Shown here: positions 1-9,002 of the stretch, piece after piece
How positions within the stretch are numbered: the first letter of the stretch is position 1
Layout of the letters: the number at the start of each line of letters is the position of its first letter
Assembly (NCBI GenBank): GCA_029861595.1
Contig: JAOTYY010000007.1
Location: forward strand, 1 to 36,168
DNA from: Gammaproteobacteria bacterium
GTDB taxonomy: Bacteria; Pseudomonadota; Gammaproteobacteria; JAHELT01
Direction of reading: 5' to 3'
DNA: 36,168 nt
Program-made: the position numbers and the translations under genes
Notes under the pieces: generated by a model
What the model was told of the DNA's origin: nothing
Databases searched by the model: none
Seen by the model: only the letters and a program-made list of their open reading frames with translations

Positions 1-579
1 TGCGGTGTAAACCTCGACCGGGTCACTATTGGCAATCCAGCACACGAGGTCGTAGAAATGGGTGCCCTTCTCGCGCAACATGCCGCCCGATAACGGTGCG
101 GTGTCGGGGGCGGGCGCTCGATTACCGCGCGAGGCTACATGCAGCATCTCGACCTGACCCAGTTCGCCGGCGCGGACCCGATCGAAGACTTCACGGTATT
201 GCCGGTCGAGGCGCCGATTGAAGCCGACAGCGGCAACGACGCCGGTACTTTGTGCCGCTTTCAAACATCGCACCGCACCATCGAGGGTGTCGGCGAGGGG
301 CTTCTCACACAAACAGGCCTTGCCTGCGGCGATGCTCGCGAGCAGCTGATCTTCGTGCGCGCTTGTGGATGAGCCGATGATCACCGCGTCGAGGTCGGGG
401 TCGCGAAGTGCGGCTTCGGCGTCAGGCATTGCAGTGGTACCGTAGTCCCCTGCCAGCGACCGGGCCCGCGTGATCTGGGGGTCCACGATGCAGGCCAGTG
501 TGCAATCGGGATGCGCGGTCACGTTTTTCGCGTGCACTGCGCCAATGACCCCTGCACCGAACAGCGCAATCCTTATCAT
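1..579 (-). CDS. Gfo/Idh/MocA family NAD(P)-dependent oxidoreductase, C-terminus cut by window edge
   Basis: This family oxidises or reduces sugar, inositol and related polyol substrates with NAD(P). The first 193 residues are in the window. They open with a Rossmann motif (IALFGAGVIGAVHA), and the family's signature EKP motif appears in CLCEKPLADTL near residue 95, followed by a GFNRR stretch. The substrate domain begins near residue 120 and runs off the edge with THFYDLVCW, the region where the family usually carries its catalytic His. ATG at 579 is preceded by GGAAGG, a good ribosome binding site. The closest resemblance is to inositol 2-dehydrogenase-like members, but the substrate cannot be assigned. 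No partner gene is visible, because the gene reads out of the window. Confidence 0.88.
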   Translation of the reverse strand, partial: MIRIALFGAGVIGAVHAKNVTAHPDCTLACIVDPQITRARSLAGDYGTTAMPDAEAALRDPDLDAVIIGSSTSAHEDQLLASIAAGKACLCEKPLADTLDGAVRCLKAAQSTGVVAAVGFNRRLDRQYREVFDRVRAGELGQVEMLHVASRGNRAPAPDTAPLSGGMLREKGTHFYDLVCWIANSDPVEVYTA

Positions 580-1014
580 GAATGCCTTCCCGGCGGGACA
601 AATGCCGCGATTATATTTGCCCTGTGAGCCTGATTCCCAACTTTCGTCCGCGCCGTTCGAGTTGCAGGTTCATCGAGTCTGCGCCGGGCCAGTCGACCGA
701 TCAGATCCTGCGCAGCAGCTTCTGGTTGCGAGCCGAAAGACACCAGAATCGGCCAGTGTACCGGTCCAGCCAGCCGCGGAACACAGCATGTCTGGACGCG
801 GTGCATCGAAAAACTACGGATGAGCGTTCTATGCAACCCGCCAGGCTCGACTCATTCCGCTCACCTGCAACGCGCTGGAGTTGCAAACCTGCTTGCTTGA
901 CTGAATTCGTCCGAGCGGGTGGCGACGTGCAGGACGTTCCGGCCGGGTGTGCTACTGCGGCTACAATGGATCATTCGAGTCACTTCCGGTCATCACTCAA
1001 TAAGTACCACAAGC
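580..1014. other. Intergenic stretch without a recognised gene
   Basis: About 435 bases lie between the divergent oxidoreductase start and the GDPD-like relic. Open frames cross it on both strands, but none has a credible ribosome binding site or a recognisable domain. I see no promoter or hairpin I would defend. Confidence 0.5.
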
Positions 1015-1224
1015 ATGCGGCACCAAGCGACAAGCGTTGCGAATTCCGTCCTGCACAACATCCTGCAGAGCCGACGGCAGACCTTTACCGCCCATGTCGT
1101 CTATACCGGGGCCGGCACTGTCGTTCTCTTTCCTCTGCTGGGATTGTTCGCGCGCCTGGCGTTGCGACTGTCCGGGCAGCCGGCGCTGGCGGATCAGGAC
1201 ATCGTGTACTTTGCCTTACGATGA
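1015..1224 (+). pseudogene. Remnant: N-terminus of glycerophosphodiester phosphodiesterase membrane domain
   Basis: A 69-codon frame starts at ATG 1015 and encodes a hydrophobic segment (VVLFPLLGLFARLALRLSG) followed by PALADQDIVYFAL. From memory this matches the start of the multi-helix membrane domain that precedes the catalytic domain in some GDPD proteins, where a phrase like ALSDQDI-x-FLLSPLG is common. The frame stops at 1222-1224. The expected SPL phrase then appears in the next frame (MSPLES, from 1221), which suggests a frameshift at the break. Nothing of the remaining membrane helices or the phosphodiesterase domain follows, so this is read as a truncated relic. It could instead be an unrelated small membrane peptide. 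Confidence 0.35.
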
Positions 1225-1247
1225 GTCCCCTTGAGTCAAGGAATCGC

Positions 1248-1838
1248 ATGGAGTCCGCTGTCGTTATCTTTGCGCGGGTAGCGCTTATGTCCGTGACGCT
1301 GAGTGCGGCGGGGTTCGCATTTGGCCAGGACGCCGCTGCGCCGGATCCCACCGTCGATGCCATGGAACGGCAGTTGGAGACGGGCCGCCACGAACGGCTC
1401 ATCAGTCGCATAGCTGAGGACGGTACGTTCATTACTGGCTTCACGACCGACGGCTGCAGCGGCGGACTCTCTGCCGGTTGGGAATATCTGTCCGGCCGGT
1501 TCCCGGACTTCGCGGCCCGGCATGGAACACGCCCGCCCTGGGAAGACTGCTGTGTTGCGCACGACCGCGTGTACCATTCAGGCGGAGTCGACGTTGCAGA
1601 TGCGAGTGAGAGCTTCGAACAACGCAAGGCGGCCGACTTGGAACTCATGTCCTGCGTTGTCGCGACCGGTGTGCGGCGTTCTGCCGAACTGCAGAGCGAG
1701 TACCAGCTCACTGAGTCTCAGGTCGCCCTTCTTTATGAAGCGATCGCCGGGCTAATGTACAGGTCCGTGCGACTTGGCGGGGTGCCCTGTACGGTGCATC
1801 CCTGGCGCTGGGGCTACGGCTGGCCGGAGTGCCGATAG
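1248..1838 (+). CDS. Secreted phospholipase A2-like protein
   Basis: A 196-residue protein with a signal peptide (residues 1 to about 27, hydrophobic core VVIFARVALMSVTLSAAGFA, likely cut near AFG-Q). The mature part carries DGCSGG near residue 67 and then PPWEDCCVAHDRVYHSGG. The CC-x2-HD core resembles the PLA2 active-site helix (CCxxHDxCY), where His is catalytic and Asp helps bind calcium. Six cysteines sit mostly in conserved-looking contexts, fitting a disulfide-bonded periplasmic or secreted protein. ATG 1248 is chosen because AAGGA lies just upstream; an ATG at 1221 is in frame but lacks such a site. Phospholipid hydrolysis is inferred from the motif. The family is poorly characterised and may have another activity. 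Confidence 0.6.
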   Translation: MESAVVIFARVALMSVTLSAAGFAFGQDAAAPDPTVDAMERQLETGRHERLISRIAEDGTFITGFTTDGCSGGLSAGWEYLSGRFPDFAARHGTRPPWEDCCVAHDRVYHSGGVDVADASESFEQRKAADLELMSCVVATGVRRSAELQSEYQLTESQVALLYEAIAGLMYRSVRLGGVPCTVHPWRWGYGWPECR

Positions 1839-2240
1839 TCAGCGCGACTCAGGCCTCTCGGCATCGAGTGCAAACAGATCCGCGCACCCGGCTGGAAGGC
1901 GAATGAGGAAGCCAGTTTCAGCGACCCCGTCGAAGATTCCGGCGTTCACCCGATCGATCCGGTGTACGCCGTTGGCTGTGGCGAAGTCGTTCTCACCCCG
2001 AATCACCGGGTTTTCGGGCGAAATCGCCCACGATAGCGTTCTGTTGGACTGACGCTGTGGAGGTAGGTGGTCGTTGAACAAACGCGGTAGCGCTTGCGGA
2101 CAATGGAAAGGCGATACGCTCGCCCGGCGTTGGGTCGCCGTATGCCCCCTTCGTTTTGTGCAGGCTTATTTTCAAACGTACGAAGGCGTACTCTTGCAAA
2201 CTGAACACCGATGGAGTTATCACGCTCTGCAGGAACGCTC
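1839..2240. other. Intergenic stretch without a recognised gene
   Basis: About 400 bases separate the PLA2-like gene from the dioxygenase. A minus-strand frame (1839-2081) has somewhat protein-like composition but no ribosome binding site and no family I recognise. A short palindrome, gggcg-aaat-cgccc, occurs near 2018 and is too small to call a terminator. Confidence 0.4.
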
Positions 2241-3104
2241 ATGAGTCAGTTCATATTTGAATCCCTGCACCCCGATTTCGGCGCCCGTGTCGAAGGAGTG
2301 GACCTTACAGCAGAGCTGTCGGACGATGTCGTGCGGCAGTTCCACGAAGCGATCGACACCTATTCGCTGCTGTGGTTTCCCGCGCAACCAATGACCGATG
2401 CAGCGCAACTCGTCCTCACTCGCCGGCTCGGCGAGCCGGAGGCCGAGCATGTGACTTTGGGTAAAACCGGCGAGGTCGTGTATTTCGGCACGGTTGGCAA
2501 CATTACCGACTCGGGCGAAAAGCAAGACGGCGGGCATCCCCGCACCCGCTATCAGACCGGCAACGAGTTGTGGCATTCGGATTCGTCTTTCCGGCGTGTA
2601 CCCTCCTATGTTTCCATCAACCACGCCTATGAGGCGCCGGGGGAGGGCGGGGCGACCGAGTTCGTGAGTATGCGCGCCGCCTACGCCCGTTTACCGGCGG
2701 AAATGCAAGCTGAGATCGATCCGCTGCACGCAATCCACGACTACGTCTTCTCGCGCACTCAGCGAGCACCCGTCGACCCCAACCACGCCGCTTCATTGCC
2801 GCCGGTCGAGCAAAAGCTGGTGCGCGTAAACCGGGGTAACGGCTTGAAAAACTACTACGTCGGCTCGCACGCCCGCTCGATCGTCGGCTGGACGGGTATC
2901 GAGAGCCGCAAGCTGCTCGACGATCTGCTGGCACGCACCACACGGGCGCAGGATATCTACCCGCACCAGTGGCGGGCCGGCGACACCGTGATCTGGGACA
3001 ACCGCTGCTTGCTGCACCGGGGCGCCGGTTACGATGCCGACCGCTGGCGACGCCGGATGCGTCAGACACGAGTCGCCGGCAGAGGTCCGACTGTCGAGGA
3101 ATAG
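2241..3104 (+). CDS. TfdA/TauD-family Fe(II)/2-oxoglutarate-dependent dioxygenase
   Basis: An oxygenase that couples 2-oxoglutarate decarboxylation to substrate hydroxylation. With ATG 2241 the protein has 287 residues, the length I recall for the 2,4-D dioxygenase TfdA. The iron ligands are H112 and D114 (NELWHSDSSF) and H259 (WDNRCLLHRGAGYD). The 2-oxoglutarate-binding Arg is in the R271-R274 cluster (RRRMR). The phrases LWHSDSSF, MRAAYARLP and WDNRCLLHRG all have TfdA counterparts. ATG 2241 is preceded by AGGA at 2231-2234; an in-frame ATG at 2211 has no such site. The substrate is unknown: relatives act on phenoxyacetates, taurine, alkyl sulfates and others. It appears to be a single-gene unit. 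Confidence 0.9.
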   Translation: MSQFIFESLHPDFGARVEGVDLTAELSDDVVRQFHEAIDTYSLLWFPAQPMTDAAQLVLTRRLGEPEAEHVTLGKTGEVVYFGTVGNITDSGEKQDGGHPRTRYQTGNELWHSDSSFRRVPSYVSINHAYEAPGEGGATEFVSMRAAYARLPAEMQAEIDPLHAIHDYVFSRTQRAPVDPNHAASLPPVEQKLVRVNRGNGLKNYYVGSHARSIVGWTGIESRKLLDDLLARTTRAQDIYPHQWRAGDTVIWDNRCLLHRGAGYDADRWRRRMRQTRVAGRGPTVEE

Positions 3105-3272
3105 AGCCCATTTCTTAACCCAGGCAGGGGTGCTTCCGCCAGGCACTGCCCAGGCAGGCACCGCGAAGCCAGGATCGCGAATCCGCCCGTGCCGGTTTAG
3201 AATCACGCAGCCGCACCAGCACAGGTTCGTGGCACGCTGGCGAATTTTGCAAACAGAACCCGAGATGTAACA

Positions 3273-3617
3273 ATGACGATCACAAGAATTCCGGGCTACG
3301 CCAAAGGCCGTTGTAAAACCGTGTGCCACGACGGCATGGTGTGGACGGTTGCAACCGCGGATGGTGCGAACGTCGCAGAACAGACGCGCGCGGCGCTGGC
3401 GCAGATAGAGGCAAATCTGCGTGAAGTGCATACCGACAAGCGACATATCGTGGAGGCCGTCGTCTACCTCAGCGATATATCGAATAAAGCGGAAATGGAT
3501 GCCGTTTGGTGCGACTGGATACCGGATGACGGCTGGCCCTGTCGCGCGTGTGTGGGAACCAGTCTGGCACCAGGCGATCTGGTCGAGATCAAGATAACGG
3601 CGGTTAGTAAGCGCTGA
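3273..3617 (+). CDS. RidA/YjgF/YER057c-family protein
   Basis: A 114-residue member of the Rid family. The best-known members hydrolyse reactive enamine/imine intermediates made by PLP enzymes or amino acid oxidases; others act in specific catabolic pathways. The fold is covered end to end, and the family Arg that binds the substrate carboxylate is present in PCRACVGTSLAPGDLVEIKI near the C-terminus. The phrase WIPDDGWPCRACV resembles divergent Rid subfamilies more than archetypal RidA, so housekeeping imine hydrolysis is not assured. The ribosome binding site is weak. The DUF2058 gene starts 36 bases downstream and may be cotranscribed. A second Rid gene lies at 22948-23301. Confidence 0.85.
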   Translation: MTITRIPGYAKGRCKTVCHDGMVWTVATADGANVAEQTRAALAQIEANLREVHTDKRHIVEAVVYLSDISNKAEMDAVWCDWIPDDGWPCRACVGTSLAPGDLVEIKITAVSKR

Positions 3618-3653
3618 AAGCGCGCGGGCTTTCTCTTACAACGGAGAACGAGC

Positions 3654-4190
3654 GTGACCAACTCACTTCAGGATCAGCTGTTAAAGGCAGGTCTGGTCAA
3701 GAAATCCCAGGTCAACAAGGCTAACAAAGCAAAACACAAAAAAGCCAGGCAACGTAACGCGCGCAACGCCGAGGCGGACGACAAGGCGATACTCGCGCAG
3801 CAGATGCGGCAGCAGAAAATTGCGCGCGACCGCGATCTCAATCGTGACATTGTCGCCAAACAACAACGCAAAGCGGCAGTCGCCGAGATACAGCAGTTGC
3901 TCGAATTGCATGCCGTGACGGACACCGAGGGCGAGGTCGCATTCAACTTCCAGCACAAGCGCAAGATCAAGCAGTTGAACGTTTCCAAAAACACCCACGC
4001 CAGCCTGGTCGCCGGCCAGCTGGCCATCGTGCATTTCGATGGCAGGTATCGGCTGATTTCCGCCGAACTGCTCGACAAAATACGGCAACGCGACGCAAAC
4101 TGCTTCACGTTTCTGTCCTCACCGGGTACGGTCGGCGGACCAGAAGATGAATACGCTGGTTATGAGGTACCCGACGATCTGACCTGGTAG
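3654..4190 (+). CDS. DUF2058 family protein (YaiL-like)
   Basis: A 178-residue cytoplasmic protein of the DUF2058 family, common in Gammaproteobacteria and sometimes labelled a nucleoprotein or polynucleotide-associated protein; its role is not established. The N-terminal half is extremely basic and helical (LKAGLVKKSQVNKANKAKHK onward, to about residue 75), as expected for nucleic-acid contact. The C-terminal half holds the conserved stretch FNFQHKRKIKQLNVS and an acidic tail (PEDEYAGYEVPDDLTW). The start is GTG at 3654, supported by GGAG at 3643-3646. Its presence is one reason for placing the window in Gammaproteobacteria. Confidence 0.9.
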   Translation: MTNSLQDQLLKAGLVKKSQVNKANKAKHKKARQRNARNAEADDKAILAQQMRQQKIARDRDLNRDIVAKQQRKAAVAEIQQLLELHAVTDTEGEVAFNFQHKRKIKQLNVSKNTHASLVAGQLAIVHFDGRYRLISAELLDKIRQRDANCFTFLSSPGTVGGPEDEYAGYEVPDDLTW

Positions 4191-4281
4191 TGCGGGTGCC
4201 TGGTGCTTCACACAGATGACCGGGCGAACCGCTATCTGGCTCGCGGACGTATTCGCCCCACGGCAGTAAAGGCACGAGTTG

Positions 4282-5262
<981 letters not shown>

Positions 5263-5301
5263 CGGCGATGAGTTGATCGAACCTGTTTGCCGGGGCGCTT
5301 T

Positions 5302-6717
5302 TCAAGGCGCGGCAAGAATTTCTGCCAGCGCATTGCGTAAATGCAGGTGCGGTGCATCGTCGTTCACCTCGCCCCGTAACGCCGGTCGCACGATATCTTC
5401 GACCAGGCGCAGGTACGTCGCTTCGCCGCGGCTATACGTGTCGCCGTAACCCTTGAGCACGCGCGCAACCTGTGCGGTCTGCATCGCGAACTCTGGTGAC
5501 AGTTCACGCGCGGCGCCGACGAGGTTCAGCCACTCGTCGATATTCTTCTGCTCGCGCTGGAACCTGAATGACCGGCGGCGCCAGGGTCTGAGTTTGGCGA
5601 GCCACCAGACTTGCAGGAAGCCCCATACCGTGGTGGTTTTCACGCGCATCGCGATAGCTGCCTTCTCCTGGCGGTTTTTTTTCTGCGCCAGTGCCAGCAG
5701 CCGGCGTCCGGGTCGCGGGGGTAGGATGTCCGCCAGTTCTGCGATCCCGGGCTTGAAGAAATCCTGGATCTCGATCGGGTCATGCCGCTGCGCGCCGAGC
5801 TCTTCGCGAATCCGCTCGAAGCGGCTGGATTTTATTTTCAGCTGCGCAACGCGAATGATATCTTCATACGACATGCGCACGGCCAGATTACGCGCGACCT
5901 CACGCTGTAACTCGGGATCGTCGACGAATCTCTGCAATCGTTCGAGGTACTGTCGTGCATAGCGTGAATCCTGATAGTCTGTGAGGCGAGCGATGCCGAG
6001 CCGCGCAACTTCACGAGCTTCTTCCGCGACGCCGGCAACCTGCTCCTGGAGGGAGACTGACGTGGTCACCGTTTTGTCCGCCGGCGCCCCTGCGGGTCGC
6101 CTTGCGCTTGGTTGTGTCAGCGCAAGACCGGCATCGAATCCGCGCAGGTTCTGAGACACGGCAACGCCGCGTCGCGCAATCGAATCACGCAGGCGCTCAG
6201 CGTTCACCGGCAGCATGTCCGTTGTCGCAAGCGCCCCCAGCAGTACCGCGTTGATCGGCGCGTTGGCCGCGCTTGCCGTGCTCTGGGCATCGAACAGGAA
6301 GCGGGATTTACTGCCCGATTCCAGAGCCCGCATCAACGTGGCGGCGTCCAGACGCCCGTCGCCCCTGGCCATTTTCTCCTGGGTAGTGAGAACCCGGTGT
6401 GTAGAGGCAACCAAGCACGTTCGTTCGCTGGTGCTGTAACCTTTCTCCACCATGCGCGCGGCCTCCAGCAGTTCGCTGGCGAGCACTACGTCGACGTCGC
6501 CGGCCACGGGCATGAGCGCAAAAACCGGCGTCTGCGCGGCGCTCTCATGCCAGATCTCCAGGTAGTAGGTGGTGGCGCCGGTGCGCTGCGCTACGCCCGG
6601 CACCGAGGTGGCCTGCGCGGGCAATCCGGCCTGTTGCGCAGCATCGATGACCCAGCTGGTGAGAACGCCGCCGCCCTCGCCGCCCAGTGCCGCGATCAGC
6701 AGGCGCGTGGCCGGCAT
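5302..6717 (-). CDS. iorB: Indolepyruvate oxidoreductase subunit B (IorB) with C-terminal DUF6537-like domain
   Basis: The second subunit of a 2-oxoacid:acceptor oxidoreductase that converts aryl pyruvates to aryl-acetyl-CoA. The 471-residue protein begins with LLIAALGGEGGGVLTSWV, the Gly-rich start of the POR/KOR gamma-type domain (to about residue 200). A helical, basic C-terminal region of about 240 residues matches the DUF6537-type extension of bacterial IORs. ATG 6717 overlaps the iorA stop by one base (TAATG), so translation is coupled and the two subunits form one enzyme. An in-frame start 22 codons upstream would lie inside iorA and is not needed. The substrate (indolepyruvate, phenylpyruvate or another aryl 2-oxoacid) is inferred from the family. 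Confidence 0.87.
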   Translation of the reverse strand: MPATRLLIAALGGEGGGVLTSWVIDAAQQAGLPAQATSVPGVAQRTGATTYYLEIWHESAAQTPVFALMPVAGDVDVVLASELLEAARMVEKGYSTSERTCLVASTHRVLTTQEKMARGDGRLDAATLMRALESGSKSRFLFDAQSTASAANAPINAVLLGALATTDMLPVNAERLRDSIARRGVAVSQNLRGFDAGLALTQPSARRPAGAPADKTVTTSVSLQEQVAGVAEEAREVARLGIARLTDYQDSRYARQYLERLQRFVDDPELQREVARNLAVRMSYEDIIRVAQLKIKSSRFERIREELGAQRHDPIEIQDFFKPGIAELADILPPRPGRRLLALAQKKNRQEKAAIAMRVKTTTVWGFLQVWWLAKLRPWRRRSFRFQREQKNIDEWLNLVGAARELSPEFAMQTAQVARVLKGYGDTYSRGEATYLRLVEDIVRPALRGEVNDDAPHLHLRNALAEILAAP

Positions 6718-8849
6718 TAGCCGGGTTCCGCCAGCGCGCCGATCAGGCGCTGGCGCAGCCGGTGCAGCGCGCGCTCGAACCAACCGGCATTATGAATGCG
6801 AATGGCACGGTAGAACGAAGGACACAACGCGGCGGCATGCGCCATTTCGCCGCACAGGCCGCAATCAAGGCATTCTTCAGTGACATGCGCGACAGGATCG
6901 GTGCGCAACGGGTCGGTGTTCGGCCGCACCGTCAGCGTCGGGCAGCCGGACAGCCGGATGCAGGAGTGGTCGCCCGTGCACACGCTTTCGTCGACACCGA
7001 ACTTGCCCTTCGCTACGCGTCGGCCGTTTTGCAGCGCATCGTTAACGCGCACGCGTTCACGCCGTTGGCGCGCCAGCATGCACTCGCCATCGGCGATGAT
7101 CACCTTCAGTCCCTTCTCGGTAGTGGTCAACGCCTGCTTGAGCGTTTTGACCATCGTGCCAACCGAGTAGGTCCTGACGATCTTCAGCCAGTCGACCCCC
7201 ATCGTTTTGAGGGTGCGGGCGATGTCATTGCCGGTCCGGAACCTGCCGGTCGCGTGCCGTGTAGAGGGAAGGAACTGTTGTCCGGTGGCCGAAGCGTAGC
7301 CGTTGTTCATGATTATCAGCACACCGTCGCCCCGGTTGTAGAGATTGCTGGCCACGCCGGTCTGAACACCGTTATGCCAGAACCCGCCATCGCCCATGAT
7401 CGCCACCGTTCGTCGCGCCTGCAGCGGCGCCACGGCGGCATTGCTGGCAAGCGACATTCCATAGCCGAGAATCGAGTTGCCCATCGAAAATGGTGGGAAC
7501 GTTGCGAACGCGTGGCAACCGATGTCCGCGGCGACGTGAACCTTGCCGACCGCTTTTTCGGCCAGCTTGATGGCACCGAATACAGGCCGTTCGGGGCAGC
7601 CGGTACAGAAACCGAGCGGTCGCGGTGCGAGCGGCATCCCGGTTACGCCGGCGGCCCGCTGCCGGACCGACTCCAGATTCTGACGGCGTTTGAGTATGCC
7701 TGCGAGGTCGAGTTCGTCGCCGGCGGTTTCCGTAAAGAACCGGCCCAGTCCTTCCGCGAGCACTTCGCCGCCATACTCGCCGGATTCGGGGAGAAAATCT
7801 TTGCCGTGCAGTGTCACGCTCGCACCGGCGTCTACCAGCATTCGCAGCATCTGCTGTTCCATGAATGCAGGTGAGCCTTCTTCGATAACCAGCACGTGCC
7901 CCTTGTCGGCTGCAAAGTCGACGATTTCATCGGTTACCAGCGGGTAGGTAACATTCAGGGCAAGAATGTCTACATCGGATTCGCCGTATTCGGTGGCGAG
8001 ACCGAGTTCGAACAGCTGGCGCAGCACGGTGTTGTAGAGCCCGCCCTGCAGGATCAGTCCCAAACGGCTGGTCTTGCGGCCGGTCCACCTTTCGTTGAGG
8101 GCATGATCGCGGATGTAGTCGCGCGCAGCCGGAATACGTTCGCGGAGCTTGCGGGTTTCCTGATTGAAAGTCACCGGCGGGTGCGCCAGGTGCTGGTAGT
8201 CGAATTCTGCCGGGTCGCTGAATCTGTTGGCGGGCCCATGCGCTGGTTTGCGGTTGTTTCTGGCCTTGAACGAACCCTGCAGATGGCAGGCGCGGATCCG
8301 CAGCTGCAGCAGCGCCGGCATGTTGCACGCTTCCGACAGCGCGAAGCCCTGTTCGACCATGTCGACCATGGTGGTCAGGTTCGGGCGGGGGTCCAGCATG
8401 AGCAGCGTGGATTTCATGGCGTAGGCGTATGTGCGTTCCTGGATAACGCTCGAGCCTTCGCCGTAGTCTTCGCCGATGACGGCGAGTGCGCCCCCCAGCA
8501 CGCCGGGCGAGGCCAGATTCGACAGCGCGTCCGAAGCGACGTTGGTACCGACAATGGACTTCCAGGTTACGGCGCCACGCACCGGGTAATTAATGGACGC
8601 GCCGAGCATAGCGGCCGCGGAAGCCTCGTTGCTGCATGCTTCAACATGCACACCCATTTCCACCATGTAATCCTGGGCACTGACCAGGACATCGAGCAAG
8701 TGCGACACGGGTGCGCCCTGGTACCCCCCGACGTAGGCTACCCCCGATTGCAGCAATCCTTTGGTGATGGCGAGAATACCTTCGCCATAGAACGTTTCAC
8801 CCTCACCCAGGCGCAGCATGCCGATTTCATTTTCGAACGTTCGTTCCAT
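6717..8849 (-). CDS. iorA: Indolepyruvate:ferredoxin oxidoreductase subunit A (IorA)
   Basis: The 710-residue catalytic subunit. The N-terminal pyrimidine-binding half contains YVGGYQGAPVSHLLD, and the ThDP-binding GDG motif starts at residue 486 (GDGGFWHNG) with the matching NN at 515-516. A ferredoxin-like tail carries Cys624, Cys630, Cys636, Cys660, Cys663, Cys666 and Cys676. In the first cluster motif the usual second Cys is Asp627 (CTGDHSC); the second is CxxCxxC with a later CP. ATG 8849 follows GAGGG; an upstream in-frame TTG (8885) is less likely. The enzyme oxidatively decarboxylates aryl pyruvates with CoA and ferredoxin, in aromatic amino acid breakdown. It is translationally coupled to iorB and divergent from the TRAP genes. 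Confidence 0.9.
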   Translation of the reverse strand: MERTFENEIGMLRLGEGETFYGEGILAITKGLLQSGVAYVGGYQGAPVSHLLDVLVSAQDYMVEMGVHVEACSNEASAAAMLGASINYPVRGAVTWKSIVGTNVASDALSNLASPGVLGGALAVIGEDYGEGSSVIQERTYAYAMKSTLLMLDPRPNLTTMVDMVEQGFALSEACNMPALLQLRIRACHLQGSFKARNNRKPAHGPANRFSDPAEFDYQHLAHPPVTFNQETRKLRERIPAARDYIRDHALNERWTGRKTSRLGLILQGGLYNTVLRQLFELGLATEYGESDVDILALNVTYPLVTDEIVDFAADKGHVLVIEEGSPAFMEQQMLRMLVDAGASVTLHGKDFLPESGEYGGEVLAEGLGRFFTETAGDELDLAGILKRRQNLESVRQRAAGVTGMPLAPRPLGFCTGCPERPVFGAIKLAEKAVGKVHVAADIGCHAFATFPPFSMGNSILGYGMSLASNAAVAPLQARRTVAIMGDGGFWHNGVQTGVASNLYNRGDGVLIIMNNGYASATGQQFLPSTRHATGRFRTGNDIARTLKTMGVDWLKIVRTYSVGTMVKTLKQALTTTEKGLKVIIADGECMLARQRRERVRVNDALQNGRRVAKGKFGVDESVCTGDHSCIRLSGCPTLTVRPNTDPLRTDPVAHVTEECLDCGLCGEMAHAAALCPSFYRAIRIHNAGWFERALHRLRQRLIGALAEPG

Positions 8850-8903
8850 GCTCGACACCCTCAGGTAAAACGACCGCTGTAGCAATCAATGGCGGATTGT
8901 AAT

Positions 8904-8932
8904 TAATATAATTGTCGACTGTTCGTGGTCAA
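8904..8932 (-). promoter_or_regulatory. Candidate sigma-70-type promoter for iorA-iorB
   Basis: Read on the minus strand, TTGACC (8932-8927) and TATATT (8910-8905) are separated by 16 bases. This places a start of transcription about 50 bases ahead of the iorA ATG. The stretch is sharply AT-rich against a GC-rich background. On the plus strand the same bases contain TATAAT (8907-8912), which could serve dctP, but no convincing -35 accompanies it. Confidence 0.42.
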
Positions 8933-9002
8933 GATGATATGTGTGGACAAGGGGTACACGTCGAACCCCGGCATGATAAATAAAACTCGCAGGAGGATAG
9001 CC

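Noticed and set aside
582-1247. Long N-terminal extension in frame with the PLA2-like protein (about 222 codons)
   Set aside because: The extension is low in hydrophobic order, Arg/Ser/Pro-rich and lacks domains. A clear signal peptide with its own ribosome binding site begins at 1248.
1839-2081. Minus-strand frame with protein-like wording (FDGVAETGFLIRLPAGCADLF)
   Set aside because: No ribosome binding site, no recognised family and no neighbour that supports it. It may be debris, but I cannot name it.
5290-5325. Possible terminator between the convergent AKR and iorB genes
   Set aside because: The repeated ggcgc near 5294 and 5308 is a direct repeat, not an inverted one, so it cannot form the needed stem.
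6687-8882. Long plus-strand frames opposite iorA and iorB
   Set aside because: They are antisense to strongly supported genes with intact catalytic motifs, and have the His/Arg-rich composition usual for the complement of GC-rich coding DNA.
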